Below, in pieces: positions 50,855 to 60,701 of a stretch of 64,000 bases of DNA (position 1 is the stretch's first letter; the number at the start of each line of letters is the position of its first letter). The notes beneath the pieces were generated by a model. It worked only from the letters and a program-made list of their open reading frames with translations, searched no databases and was not told the origin of the DNA. The position numbers were made by a program, and so were the translations under genes. The DNA lies in NCBI GenBank assembly GCA_023458755.1, contig JAEWYE010000009.1:25702-89701 (forward strand), in the 5' to 3' direction. This stretch comes from Bacillota bacterium (GTDB taxonomy: Bacteria; Bacillota; Clostridia; Oscillospirales; Acutalibacteraceae).

Positions 50855-53800
50855 ATGAATATGGTACAAAAAGCAAGACACGAATTTCCTAAAATCCTGT
50901 CGCTTATACTTGCGGTGACACTAATACTCACGATGCTGCCGGGAGGCGTATTGACTGCGAAAGCCGCCAGTACCCTTACGATACAGACGTCGAACGGCGG
51001 CACATATCAAACACAGATTAACGGTACGAGCACCGTCATAACCCTTCTGACCAACGGCGATTACAATATCTCAGGAAGTGCCACAGACACAGAAATTGTC
51101 GTGCAGTACAGCGTCGCGGCTAATATCACGCTTGACAATGCGACAATTTACGGAAGCAATTCAGCCAGTCCAATGTATCCCGGTACGCCCGCGTTATACA
51201 TAACGAGCAGCCTTTTAAACCCGGATGTTCCTTATCAGGCGCGAACTTCACAAGCAAATTTAACGCTTATGGGTACGAATAAGCTCGTGGGCGGTAATGC
51301 ACGACCCGGTATTGGGGTGCCGAAGGACGGCGCGTATCTGAGTATCAACGGCTCAGGCAGTTTAGAGGCGGACGGCACTGACGGCGGCGCCGGTATTGGC
51401 GGTGCTGCCCTTGTCAACTCCAATGAAGATAATGATTGCGGCGAGGTGTTAATTTACGGTGCCACGGTGATTGCAAACGGCAGCACAGGTTCCGGTGGTT
51501 TGGGGGGCGGTGCCGGTATCGGCGGCTCCTGCTACGGCGATGGTGGCAAAGTGACAATCAAAGGAAATAGTACGGTGACGGCCACCGGCGGTGCTTTTGC
51601 CGCAGGAATCGGCGGCGGCGCCTGCATACGTGTTGATGAAGGGGGCACAACCGGAATTGTAAGGCATGGCGGCGATGGCGGTTCTTTGTTCGTCTGGGGA
51701 TCATGGGTCAAGGCCGTCGGTGGTGCAGGCGGCACAGGTATCGGCGGAGGCAGCAGCGCGGACGACGACCAATGTGCCGGAAACGGGTCGGCGGTGACCA
51801 TCTACAGCGGTACGGTGCAGGCTCTCGCCGGAGGCCCGAATAATTCAGTTTACAATTACGGTATAGGTGCGGGCGCGGCGTCCGACTCGGGAAATTACGG
51901 TTTAGCCGGTAGCTACACTATTTTCGGCGGTTCTGTATACGCAAAAGGGGCAACAAGCGACAAAAACTTAGACGCAGTGCCAACAAACGGCAGCGGTCCG
52001 GTATACATGACTACCCTCCGGATTCCAAATATTACTGCTCCGACTATGGTAACTTCCTGTTCCACATACGCACTGGCGGGAAGCAAAACCGATTCCTCCG
52101 GTTTTCTTTATCCTTACCTGCCTGCCGGAGACGAATCGATGGACATATCTTTAGACGGCGTATCGCGCAATCCGGCATACCGTTATAGCGGAACAGTCAA
52201 CACCTACGGCTCCAGTTGGCTCAAAATAAATCCGATAGATCAGAACATTTTTGTCAACAACGCGCGATGGGACGGCACCGGCAATATGTCAACGACATTC
52301 GGCTATAACGGCATGCCCATAATTACAACGGCCGAATCGGCGAATACTACTTTTCACTACACCGGCACAGACACTGCCACAAGCACGTCCTACAACAGCG
52401 ATGTTGGACCGACCGATTACGGTACCTATCAAGTGCAGGTGACAAGTTTAGGGGATGATTCCTTCTATCCCATCCTCAGTTCGTACAATGTAAAGATTGG
52501 TATTTCCATTACTCCGAAAAGCATTTCGGGCTGCACTCTGACCTTTAACAATGCGCATTCCACCTATAAATACGGCGGCGGGAGCCCTGTCAACCCTAGC
52601 TTTACTGTGTCGGACGGCGGTGTGACACTCCCAAGCTACAATTATACCGCCGTCTATACCAATAACACAAACATCGCAGCTTCGACGGATACGAACCCGC
52701 CAACGGTAACTCTCACCGGAAAGGGGAATTATACCGGTTCGCTTTCCGGCAGCTATACAATCGAAAAAGCCCCGGGTGTCACAGTCAGCGCTGACCCGAC
52801 TGACTGGACTACCGGCAGTGTCACGCTGAAAGCAGGTGTAACGGTGGGCAGTTCCGGCATCGCAAGTGTGACAGTAACCAAAGCGTCCGACTCCGCTCAT
52901 CCGCAGACGCTGACGGGCGGAACACCTTTGCCATCAGGCACTATTGAATACAACTATTCAGCGGTACAAAACGATACCTTTACCTTTACGGTGACTGACG
53001 GTGCGGGCTATATGGCAGACAGCAGTATAACCGTCGGCAACATTGACTCTGCAAACCCTGTAGTCGGCACCGTCAGCGGGAATCCGACTGCTCCTGCTCA
53101 AGCGGCAGACTTGATCTTTCCCGCTTCTGCCGCTTCCGGCATTAAAGACATAACGGTCAGCCGAGAAACAGGAAGCAATACATGGGAACCAGTAATCGGA
53201 GTCACTGTTACCAAAATTAAAAATCAAGACGGCAGCTACACTTGCAGTTATCATACGCTGGACAACGGTACTTACCGATTTACCGTAACAAGCGGTTCCG
53301 GCCTTACCGCTGATACCTCTCCTGTGAACGTAACCCAGATTGACTTGGCGCAGCCGGTTGTCAGTGTCAGCGGAGTTTCCGGCAGTAAAAGCTACACAAA
53401 CGGTGATTGGGCAAATCAAGCGGTCGAACTGAATCTTTCGGACGCCGTTACGAACCTCGGCACTGCCACCTATCAGTATAGAATCGTTGGCGAAAGCATA
53501 TGGCAAACTGCTGTGAACGGAATCGTTAATATATCCGCGGAAGGTACCACACAGCTAGAACTTCAGGCTACGAGCGCCGCTGGCAAAGCAAGCCAGATTG
53601 TGAACTATACTGTTCGGCTTGATACAATCGCACCGGTAAATACAGCCATCCATTTCTCGCAAAATCCGTTCAAGAGCATCGCACACTTTGTAACTTTCGG
53701 GCTTTTCTTCGGCGATACGGTGGGCGTTACCTTCACCGCCGACGACGGGAATAGCGGTATCGACCATTATGAGTACCAAAAAGTGAGCGTAGGCGAAAAC

Positions 53801-55546
53801 TTTGATGAAAACGGGAACTGGCAAACCGCTGCCCTCTCAATCAGCCCGGACTTTAAAGGTACACTCTACGTCCGCGCGGCGGATAAGGCAGGCAATGTTT
53901 CCGGGTATGTTACGAAGTTGCTGGTGGTGGATAAAACCGCTCCGAACATCACTGCAAACGGCGGAGTCTCTTCTTTGACAACGATAGATAAAAACGCATC
54001 CATCCCTGTTACTGTTGCAGATAACGGTGCAGGTATCGGTATAATCACTTATCAGATCAATGGCGGCTCTGTACAAACTGTAGATTTAACCTCGGAGCTC
54101 TACAATGATCTTACGAAGACTTATAATTTCAACATTGCCAGCCTGCCGGACGGAAATTACGACGTAACCATCAACGCGCAGGACAACTCAGGAAACAGTG
54201 CCCAAACGGTAGTGATAAACGTAAACAAAGATGCCGCGCCAAAAGTGAACGACGTTACTGTAACGCCGGGCTCGATTTCCCTCAATCACGGCAACACACA
54301 GCAATTTCATGCCTCCGTCTCCGGCACCAATAATCCATCCGCTTCAGTAAAATGGAGTGTAACAGGCAACAAGAGCGACGATACCACCATTGATGCTACG
54401 GGCAAGCTGTATATTTCCTCTGACGAATCGGCAGAAGCCTTGACGGTAAAAGCTGCTTCAATAGCCAATCCTGCAAAATTCGGGCAGGCGGCGATCACCG
54501 TCAACAGCTCTGACCAGTCCAATTTCGGCTTTTCTGACACAATACTCGTCAAAACCTATGGAGATGCGCCGTTTACCATTTTAGCAGCCGGCGGACAAGG
54601 CAGCGGCAATGTCACCTACGCGGTGTCTGGCGGCAGCGACATTGTTTCTGTGGATACTCAAACCGGCAGGGTAACCATTAAAAAGGCGGGCAGTGCTGTT
54701 ATAACAGCTATCAAGGCTGCGGACGGCAGTTTTAATCAGGCGACGGCGGCACTTACAATCCGTGTTGATAAAGCCATACCATCCGTCAAAACACTTCCAA
54801 AATCAACGCAGCTCATTTCCGCCGGCCCACTTTCGTCAAGCACCCTTTCCGGCGGTACAGCCAGTGTACCGGGCAATTTTGTCTGGGCAAAACCTGATAC
54901 CGTAGTAAAGGAATCCGATAGCTATAAAGTGACTTTCCTACCAACTGATACAACAGACTACGTGACCTGCACCTGCATGGTACCTGTCACGGTCAGCCAG
55001 CAAGTCACAGACAGCGGCACTAACGTGACGGTGGATTTAAGCGGTTGCTCTATGCCAAATGGGGTTACCTCCGTTACGCTCAGCGGCAGTTCTCAGACGC
55101 CGACGTCCGGCGGTTCCGCTTATACGGTCGTTGTTAAACTAATCGGAGACAATCAGGCTCTTGGAAGCCTCAAAAAGCTGACGGTTTATGACCTTTCCTT
55201 ATTGGATCAGAATGGTAAACCCGTGGAAAACTTCACTGGAAAAATCAAAGTGAAGATTCCGATACCGGAGGGTGTAAGCGGAGATCTTCATATTTTCTGG
55301 TACAATACAGATAAAGGTACGCTTACCGATATGCACGCCGTTCGTGAAAACAATTATCTGGTCTTTGAGACTTCACACTTCAGCTACTATGCTATTGCAT
55401 CGTTTGGGTCTTCCACTCCACCGGTTGAAAATCCAAAAACCGGCGGCAATGGTTTCAGCCCTATATGGTGGCTGCTAGCCGCTTTGCCCGTGGGCGGTAC
55501 GGTTTATGGTATCAAAAGAAAACGTTATATTTTAAAAAAAATATAA
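50855..55546 (+). CDS. Large wall-anchored surface protein with NPKTG sorting signal
   Basis: 1563 residues. The signal peptide covers about residues 1-35. A beta-helix-like region rich in GIGG and GAGIGG turns spans about 40-370. MBG-like and Ig-like repeats follow, then an OmpL47-like segment (NPFKSIAHFVTFGLFFGDTVGVTFTADDGNSGIDHYEYQ). A Big_2-like domain is near 1130-1215. A C-terminal module of about 220 residues ending in HFSYYAIA is shared with the protein at 60.7 kb. The sorting signal is NPKTG (about 1526-1530), a hydrophobic helix and KRKRYILKKI. ATG 50855 follows GAGGAG. It probably mediates adhesion to glycans or particles. Confidence 0.9.
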   Translation: MNMVQKARHEFPKILSLILAVTLILTMLPGGVLTAKAASTLTIQTSNGGTYQTQINGTSTVITLLTNGDYNISGSATDTEIVVQYSVAANITLDNATIYGSNSASPMYPGTPALYITSSLLNPDVPYQARTSQANLTLMGTNKLVGGNARPGIGVPKDGAYLSINGSGSLEADGTDGGAGIGGAALVNSNEDNDCGEVLIYGATVIANGSTGSGGLGGGAGIGGSCYGDGGKVTIKGNSTVTATGGAFAAGIGGGACIRVDEGGTTGIVRHGGDGGSLFVWGSWVKAVGGAGGTGIGGGSSADDDQCAGNGSAVTIYSGTVQALAGGPNNSVYNYGIGAGAASDSGNYGLAGSYTIFGGSVYAKGATSDKNLDAVPTNGSGPVYMTTLRIPNITAPTMVTSCSTYALAGSKTDSSGFLYPYLPAGDESMDISLDGVSRNPAYRYSGTVNTYGSSWLKINPIDQNIFVNNARWDGTGNMSTTFGYNGMPIITTAESANTTFHYTGTDTATSTSYNSDVGPTDYGTYQVQVTSLGDDSFYPILSSYNVKIGISITPKSISGCTLTFNNAHSTYKYGGGSPVNPSFTVSDGGVTLPSYNYTAVYTNNTNIAASTDTNPPTVTLTGKGNYTGSLSGSYTIEKAPGVTVSADPTDWTTGSVTLKAGVTVGSSGIASVTVTKASDSAHPQTLTGGTPLPSGTIEYNYSAVQNDTFTFTVTDGAGYMADSSITVGNIDSANPVVGTVSGNPTAPAQAADLIFPASAASGIKDITVSRETGSNTWEPVIGVTVTKIKNQDGSYTCSYHTLDNGTYRFTVTSGSGLTADTSPVNVTQIDLAQPVVSVSGVSGSKSYTNGDWANQAVELNLSDAVTNLGTATYQYRIVGESIWQTAVNGIVNISAEGTTQLELQATSAAGKASQIVNYTVRLDTIAPVNTAIHFSQNPFKSIAHFVTFGLFFGDTVGVTFTADDGNSGIDHYEYQKVSVGENFDENGNWQTAALSISPDFKGTLYVRAADKAGNVSGYVTKLLVVDKTAPNITANGGVSSLTTIDKNASIPVTVADNGAGIGIITYQINGGSVQTVDLTSELYNDLTKTYNFNIASLPDGNYDVTINAQDNSGNSAQTVVINVNKDAAPKVNDVTVTPGSISLNHGNTQQFHASVSGTNNPSASVKWSVTGNKSDDTTIDATGKLYISSDESAEALTVKAASIANPAKFGQAAITVNSSDQSNFGFSDTILVKTYGDAPFTILAAGGQGSGNVTYAVSGGSDIVSVDTQTGRVTIKKAGSAVITAIKAADGSFNQATAALTIRVDKAIPSVKTLPKSTQLISAGPLSSSTLSGGTASVPGNFVWAKPDTVVKESDSYKVTFLPTDTTDYVTCTCMVPVTVSQQVTDSGTNVTVDLSGCSMPNGVTSVTLSGSSQTPTSGGSAYTVVVKLIGDNQALGSLKKLTVYDLSLLDQNGKPVENFTGKIKVKIPIPEGVSGDLHIFWYNTDKGTLTDMHAVRENNYLVFETSHFSYYAIASFGSSTPPVENPKTGGNGFSPIWWLLAALPVGGTVYGIKRKRYILKKI

Positions 55547-55672
55547 TTGAAGAAACAGAACAAATCATATAATATCTGCTGAACAACTGAATACTCTGGA
55601 TCCGCTTAAATCTGTAATGCGACGGTCACAAGCATTACCTAAGTATTTCCGCAAAGGCAAATTCATTCTAAC

Positions 55673-55718
55673 AAAGGACGCAGTCCGCACTTAAAGTGCT
55701 CGCTGCGTCCTTTACTTT
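55673..55718 (+). terminator. Terminator of the first large surface protein
   Basis: AAAGGACGCAG pairs with CTGCGTCCTTT; an inner helix GCACTT/AAGTGC is present and TTTACTTTTT follows. The rest of 55547-56023 (477 bp) contains no supportable gene apart from a weak 70-codon frame. Confidence 0.85.
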
Positions 55719-56023
55719 TTGTGTGTAAATTTATTTAGGCAGATATTGAGAAGGACCGGGACAATACGATATTCCAGCTAATATCTGTTTGTCAATTCAG
55801 CCAAATATAGAAAGAGGATACCATGATAGGACACAGCACGATTCCTCATGAGACCTGCCGGAAACAAGAATCTATTTTCATATTGCTTATAAACAGTGAA
55901 AAAGCAAAGTGGTGTAACACAAAGCCATTCGTTCGTACACTAAAAAACAATTCCCCAAAAGGTTCGGAAAAGATACCTTCAAGGGAATTTTTCTTGTATT
56001 TCATATATTTTATGGACGCACTG

Positions 56024-57961
56024 TCATACCGGTAAATGCGCTTTTTTTCCCATTTTCAGTGGCAAAGAAACCTCTGCGTGAAACCCTTTGCTATCGGTAT
56101 ACAGATTAATAACGCCGTCATACCGCTCTACGGTTTCTAAAACAGAAGAGATACCAAGGCCAAAATCATTACGCTTGGAAGAGAGATATTTTCCGCCCCT
56201 GGTTTGAATCTCCCCGTCAAAGCTGTTATCCAGAACAAATTCGATTTGACCATCCTGCATCCGGCCGGCAAAAAAGATCGATTTATCTCCGGATTTCTGA
56301 CGTTGGCAGGCTTCCACCGCATTCTCCAGCAAATTTCCAAGAAGGCCGCATAGGTCGACAATCGGGAAGTCCAGTTTTGCTGGGAACTGAAGCCGTGTAC
56401 GAAAGAGAATACCGTTAGACTGAGCTAAATTGCAGTAGTACTGTATCAGAGCATCCAATTCGATATTATCTGTCAGTCGAACAAAGCGGGTACCCTCATT
56501 GATTTCTGTGATACCGCGGATGTATTCTTCCAGTTCTTCCTTACGCCCCTCTTCGGAAAGTGTCATCAAAGTACGCAAATGATGACGGAAATCATGGCGC
56601 TGTTTACTGCTTTCCGCTACTTTATTATTCATTTGCCGCAGATGCTCCACCTGCATGGAAAGCTGGCGTTTCATCTGCCGCTGTTCTTCCGCATATAAAA
56701 GGCTGTTCCGGTATCCCGTTGCCACATCGTACCATAGCACAATAGCAATTGCCGCGATGAGACTCAGACTGCCCCATTCCTGAAACCAACCGCTCAGGAT
56801 AGGTTCATAATTCGGCAGAAGCCGATCCCACAAAAAAGAACTGGCATACACAATATCCGCATACAGAAGCACACTCGCTTTTTGAATGCTGCGGCGCACA
56901 GCAATCGCGGCAGTCAGCAGCAGATAAACGACAATAACTAGCTTCGCTCCAAAAACCAAATAGGAATAGGCAAGCATCACCGGCAGTGTAAGATGCGCGG
57001 CAAACAGCCCGTAGAGCAATGCCAAAAAGCTGAGCATACCTGCCGCAGCGCCGCTGATAAGTTGTGTCCGGCGTTCTGTATCACAAATGCGGTTGTGCAG
57101 AAAAATTACAAACAGCGTTACCAGATATCCGCTGCATAGTTCCATCGTATACCATGGCTGAATTGGCAACGGAACAATGCCATGGATAACAGCATGGGAA
57201 GTAAACACCGCAGTCACAAGGCACAGCAGAAAGAAAAGCCAGATGTTGTTCCTGCGAGTCCGTGTACGGATTGCAAGATATAATGTGAAAATGACGAGCA
57301 CCATCGTCACTGTGACCATAATCAAACTGAGACCGACACGCAGCCCACGACTGGTGTTTAGATTCAGCGGTTCACCAAAAGCCGGTGGATAAACCAGACC
57401 GCTGTATACCCATGAGTAGTCACTGACAGCCAGCAGCAGCGTGACCTTACCGGAAGCTTCAAAAGTGATCAGACGGCACTGGGTCTCATCGCGGTAAGCA
57501 TTCTCTCCTGGCTCACCCATTTGCAGTTTTTGCTTTCCATTGATATAAAAACGGTAGGCGGAATAAATTTCCGGCAATTCTATTGCATAGGTATGTTCCT
57601 CTTCCGGGAGATACAGCGTCATGGCATAACTGGAACTGCCGTGCGGAGAAGGATGTAAATTACCAAGGGCAAAGTTGGACTTTTCGCCAATGGAGATATA
57701 TTGGTAACCGTCTCCCTGCTGTTCCAGTGTTTGCGGTGTCAGCAGGCGCCCCGCATAGCAGCGCCAGCCGTTACACAAATAGCGGATGGGCGTGTTGACC
57801 CAATCCTGCTTCGAAACATACAAGGCTCCGTTAATAGCTTGGGGCGCGTCCTGCGTGTATTTGTTGTCATAGCGATTCAAGAAGAGAAACAGTGCGGAAG
57901 AAAGAAGGACTATCAAAATCAGTGCCAGAGAGCGCCCCCACACAGAGGTTCGCTTATCCAT
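56024..57961 (-). CDS. GHKL sensor kinase, second LytTR system
   Basis: 645 residues. TM1 is at about 10-28. An extracytoplasmic beta domain of the same general type as in the 48.3 kb kinase (SSYAMTLYLPEEEHTYAIELPEIYSAYRFYINGKQKLQMG) precedes a seven-helix membrane region. The His box is QRHDFRHHLRTLMTLSEEG, with HATPase motifs NLLENAVEACQRQ and FGLGISSVLETVERY. ATG 57961 follows AGGAGG and overlaps the end of the secreted-protein gene. It is the third gene of regulator/secreted protein/kinase. The kinase is a paralogue of the one at 48.3 kb, so the two systems may have arisen by duplication. Confidence 0.9.
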   Translation of the reverse strand: MDKRTSVWGRSLALILIVLLSSALFLFLNRYDNKYTQDAPQAINGALYVSKQDWVNTPIRYLCNGWRCYAGRLLTPQTLEQQGDGYQYISIGEKSNFALGNLHPSPHGSSSYAMTLYLPEEEHTYAIELPEIYSAYRFYINGKQKLQMGEPGENAYRDETQCRLITFEASGKVTLLLAVSDYSWVYSGLVYPPAFGEPLNLNTSRGLRVGLSLIMVTVTMVLVIFTLYLAIRTRTRRNNIWLFFLLCLVTAVFTSHAVIHGIVPLPIQPWYTMELCSGYLVTLFVIFLHNRICDTERRTQLISGAAAGMLSFLALLYGLFAAHLTLPVMLAYSYLVFGAKLVIVVYLLLTAAIAVRRSIQKASVLLYADIVYASSFLWDRLLPNYEPILSGWFQEWGSLSLIAAIAIVLWYDVATGYRNSLLYAEEQRQMKRQLSMQVEHLRQMNNKVAESSKQRHDFRHHLRTLMTLSEEGRKEELEEYIRGITEINEGTRFVRLTDNIELDALIQYYCNLAQSNGILFRTRLQFPAKLDFPIVDLCGLLGNLLENAVEACQRQKSGDKSIFFAGRMQDGQIEFVLDNSFDGEIQTRGGKYLSSKRNDFGLGISSVLETVERYDGVINLYTDSKGFHAEVSLPLKMGKKAHLPV

Positions 57962-59525
57962 GATGCTTCCTCCTGACGAGCGCAGTCCCGCCCGCAGCAA
58001 GAAGCAGACCACCGCCCATCAGAGGAAACAGCGGTCCGGCGCTGCTCTGCGCGGCTGCGGATTCTTTCGGTACAACCGCTGCTTCGGAAATTCGATACGT
58101 TCCTGTTGCATTGATTGTAAAACGCAATAATTCACCGTCAAATTCAGCATTTGCTATCTTTTTTCCCTCTTCACTATAAACAGTGATAACCGCGTCCTTT
58201 GACTGCGGCATATAGTGCAGCCGCAGCACAGTCCCCGGTAATTCGGTTATGTCGCTTCCGGATGCATGCACGGTAAGTGTTACTTTATTTTTCTCCGGCT
58301 GTGTCAATCTGACAGACAGAGTATCTGTATCTTCCAGCTTCAACGCCAGTAAATGTTCACTGAGAATGCTGACCGTCAGGTTGCCTGCTCCGAACACAAC
58401 GCTCTTTTCACCCGCGCAAAGATCACGCAGGCGCAATCCGGAAATCACGGTTTGCGAGGGGGAATAAGACTCCTGCACGGTGGAAATTGTACCCTGTGAT
58501 GCCGTGCTGGCTTGTGCTTGTGTGTTTCCAGTATTTTTTACATAATTCTCACGTATATTATTTGATATAGCCTGAGCGCTATTCTGCTCCTTTGATGCAC
58601 CCTGAGATTCTGCGCCCGACGAAGTGGCCGCGCTTTCTGCAACAGAAACGGTTGGAGCAGTAGAATTTGGCTCACCAGATGCAGGAATGGACTCTGCCGG
58701 AGCTTTATTCGGGGTGGATGATGAATTATCCGGTACTTGCGGAGAACTCGGGGCTGGCTGTGTGCCTGTGGATTGACTGCCGCCATTTACATCGCCGCCA
58801 TCCCGATCTCCTCCGGAGTAGTCAACAATGAGAAACTCATCATCATACTTAAACGTGAGAATGCCTGTTCGGCCTCCGGGATATAAGACTTGAAGACCGT
58901 AAGTGCCCCCCTTTTCGAAGATACGCTGGGAAAGCTGAAGGTCATCGGAAGTAAAGCAAAATCCCTCACGCAGAGTTTCCCACGTTCCGGCATCCTGCCG
59001 CAGCAAAACGGTAAATTGCTCCAGTTGGTTCTGCTGCTCCGGGGAAAGTACCCACGGGAAATGCACAAAGCCACGCGCCGAGACACAGCAATTGATATCC
59101 GGTCTGCCGGGTGTCTGGATGGATACTGCACAAAACTGCTTGGGCAAAGACACACCGTCGCCAAGAATATAGGCATTGCCTAAATCAGGGGCAGCGGAAG
59201 CGTAGTATACGCCAGGGACAGCATTGTCCACATTTTTCAAAGACCATGTACCCGTCATCAGGTCATAGGCATTCCCCTGTGCGTCATAGCCGGTGAAACC
59301 GCCATAATAATCAGCAAAATAATCGGAAAGCTCCTTCTGCGAGGTCCCGACAGCAAGGGCCACGGCGTCTGTCCTGTCCGGCTCATCAAAGCAGGTTAGG
59401 ACTACTGAACCTGTATCCGCACCGGTTGAAAGTAAAGCCTGATCCTGTGCCAGCACAGAAGGTGCGCACGCCCCGCTAAGCAGCAAAATAGCGAAAACAA
59501 GTGAGAATATCTGTTTTACTTTCAT
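57954..59525 (-). CDS. Secreted, membrane-tethered protein of unknown function encoded between regulator and kinase
   Basis: 523 residues. The signal peptide is MKVKQIFSLVFAILLLSGAC followed by a likely cleavage after VLA. A Cys-containing N-terminal domain spans about 30-250. A low-complexity Ser/Pro/Thr/Gln linker of about 100 residues follows, then a beta domain (about 350-480). The C-terminus is a hydrophobic helix and RRKHHG, with no LPXTG or NPXTG motif. ATG 59525 overlaps the regulator stop (ATGA) and has GGGGAGA upstream. The overlaps on both sides mean strict co-expression with the two-component system, so it could be the sensory partner of the kinase or a target kept in its operon. 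No family was recognised. Confidence 0.85.
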   Translation of the reverse strand: MKVKQIFSLVFAILLLSGACAPSVLAQDQALLSTGADTGSVVLTCFDEPDRTDAVALAVGTSQKELSDYFADYYGGFTGYDAQGNAYDLMTGTWSLKNVDNAVPGVYYASAAPDLGNAYILGDGVSLPKQFCAVSIQTPGRPDINCCVSARGFVHFPWVLSPEQQNQLEQFTVLLRQDAGTWETLREGFCFTSDDLQLSQRIFEKGGTYGLQVLYPGGRTGILTFKYDDEFLIVDYSGGDRDGGDVNGGSQSTGTQPAPSSPQVPDNSSSTPNKAPAESIPASGEPNSTAPTVSVAESAATSSGAESQGASKEQNSAQAISNNIRENYVKNTGNTQAQASTASQGTISTVQESYSPSQTVISGLRLRDLCAGEKSVVFGAGNLTVSILSEHLLALKLEDTDTLSVRLTQPEKNKVTLTVHASGSDITELPGTVLRLHYMPQSKDAVITVYSEEGKKIANAEFDGELLRFTINATGTYRISEAAVVPKESAAAQSSAGPLFPLMGGGLLLAAGGTALVRRKHHG

Positions 59526-60247
59526 TTCCAATCTCCCCGTAACGAACCTGCGGAAAGACTCAGTCGACGCCGCTGTACCTGCCGTTGCAGGCGGCGGCTG
59601 ACCGGCAGGTGCTCCCCATTTTTCAGGATTAGGCTGTCGTTAAAAACATCCTGTACTTCCAATAAATTCACCACAATTCCCTTGAAACAGGGCATAAACT
59701 GCGGGTACTCCGTCAGCCGCTCGGAAAGCTCCGTAAAACTGCCGGATACCGGAATCAAGCAGTCGGTCAAATGAATACAAGCGGTACGGTTCTGAAAATC
59801 AGCGTAAAAGATGCGGTCAAGTTCAATTTTGAGCGGTTGCTGCTTAGCGGTAACCGTAACGAACGGTTTGTCCGCCAGTTCAGCAATTTTGCAGTAGTTC
59901 AGCGCCCGTTCCAGCTTATCCAGTGTTGCGGGCTTTACGATATAATCCGCCGCCCGAACATCGTAGCTTTTTACGCCGAATTCCGGGCTTGTGGTAAGAA
60001 AAATGAGGTTCACGTTCCCGTCAAGCTGACGCAGTTTCAGCGCGCAGTCTACCCCATTTTCATCATTTATAAAGATATCCAGAAAAATCACATCATAGGA
60101 GTTCGGTATGTAGTCCCGCAGCAGTTCTTTGCCGCTGTGAAATTCCTTAATCTGTATTGGATGTTTCCGCTCGTTTTCATATTGTTTTAAAAGACTGCGA
60201 AGTGCCTCACATTCTGATACCATATCGTCTACGATTGCGATATTCAT
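59522..60247 (-). CDS. LytTR family response regulator, second system
   Basis: 241 residues. The receiver has DD at 7-8, phospho-acceptor D57 (VIFLDIFINDENG) and a lysine in YIVKPA. The C-terminal LytTR domain is at about 135-235 (IFYADFQNRTACIHL, FMPCFKGIVVNLLEVQDVFNDSLILKNGEHLPVSRR). ATG 60247 (MNIAIVDD) is chosen; an ATG four codons earlier is possible. Its promoter is minus-strand TTGTGG (60340-60345), 17 bp, TATTAT (60317-60322). Direct repeats at 60363-60394 lie just upstream of that promoter, so autoregulation is likely along with control of the divergent surface protein. Confidence 0.94.
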   Translation of the reverse strand: MNIAIVDDMVSECEALRSLLKQYENERKHPIQIKEFHSGKELLRDYIPNSYDVIFLDIFINDENGVDCALKLRQLDGNVNLIFLTTSPEFGVKSYDVRAADYIVKPATLDKLERALNYCKIAELADKPFVTVTAKQQPLKIELDRIFYADFQNRTACIHLTDCLIPVSGSFTELSERLTEYPQFMPCFKGIVVNLLEVQDVFNDSLILKNGEHLPVSRRLQRQVQRRRLSLSAGSLRGDWK

Positions 60248-60362
60248 CCTAGATTCCATCCTTTATGTTTTTGGGGACTTCAAATTATTGTCTGATGGCA
60301 TGATCGGCGTATTCCTATAATAATCCATTTAACAGTATACCACAAATTGGAGAAAATGGATG

Positions 60363-60475
60363 ACCGCTTGTGCAGATTTTTAACCGCTTGTGCAAAACTG
60401 GTTGCAAACTGCTTGACAAAATGCTAGCTTTATAAAAACTACCGGATTTCTTCAAAAGGAGTCCGGTAGTTTTTT
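60363..60475 (+). repeat. Regulatory cassette, copy 1: LytTR-type repeats, promoter elements, terminator
   Basis: ACCGCTTGTGCA is at 60363-60374 and 60383-60394, 20 bp apart. Then come TTGCAA, TTGACA (60413-60418) and TGCTAGCTTTATAAA. A hairpin AAACTACCGGA/TCCGGTAGTTT (60436-60446 with 60462-60472) with a T run to 60475 follows. The same order and about 80 percent identity recur at 63690-63802. It lies between the second LytTR regulator and the divergent surface gene. Confidence 0.75.
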
Positions 60476-60503
60476 GTAAGAAACAGGAAAGGGAGGCAGC
60501 CAC

Positions 60504-60643
60504 ATGGATTTTGCAGTATGCGCGGCGATTTGGACGGAAATGCAGGCAGCAGCAATGCGTATAGTATTTACTATATGAAGCATTATGTCAGTTTTATTTA
60601 TCTCCGGCTGGCAAGGTCTTTTGCGGTTAGGGCGTACAGTTAA
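60504..60643 (+). CDS. Two overlapping very short open frames in the leader of the second surface gene
   Basis: ATG 60504 follows GGGAGG by about 8 nt and encodes 24 residues (MDFAVCAAIWTE start, MRIVFTI end). Its TGA overlaps an ATG at 60575 that opens a second frame of 22 residues (MKHYVSFIYLRLARS start) ending at 60643. They lie between the terminator of the regulatory cassette and the surface gene. They may be leader peptides or chance frames; the second cassette copy has no equivalent. Confidence 0.3.
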
Positions 60644-60701
60644 TGCAAATATGCAGCGGTCTATGAAGAATAAATTATAATGAAAAAGGTGGCAGAGATT
60701 A

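Noticed and set aside
51340..51800. Short repeats resembling a CRISPR array
   Set aside because: They encode repeated GIGG and GAGIGG turns of the surface protein, are in frame and lack constant spacing and dyad symmetry.
52448..53506. Long minus-strand frames under the large surface gene
   Set aside because: They are shadows of a repetitive, Gly/Thr/Ser-rich coding sequence on the plus strand.
55823..56035. 70-codon plus-strand frame downstream of the first large surface gene
   Set aside because: It has a GAGG site, but its composition and overlap with the convergent kinase gene do not suggest a real protein.
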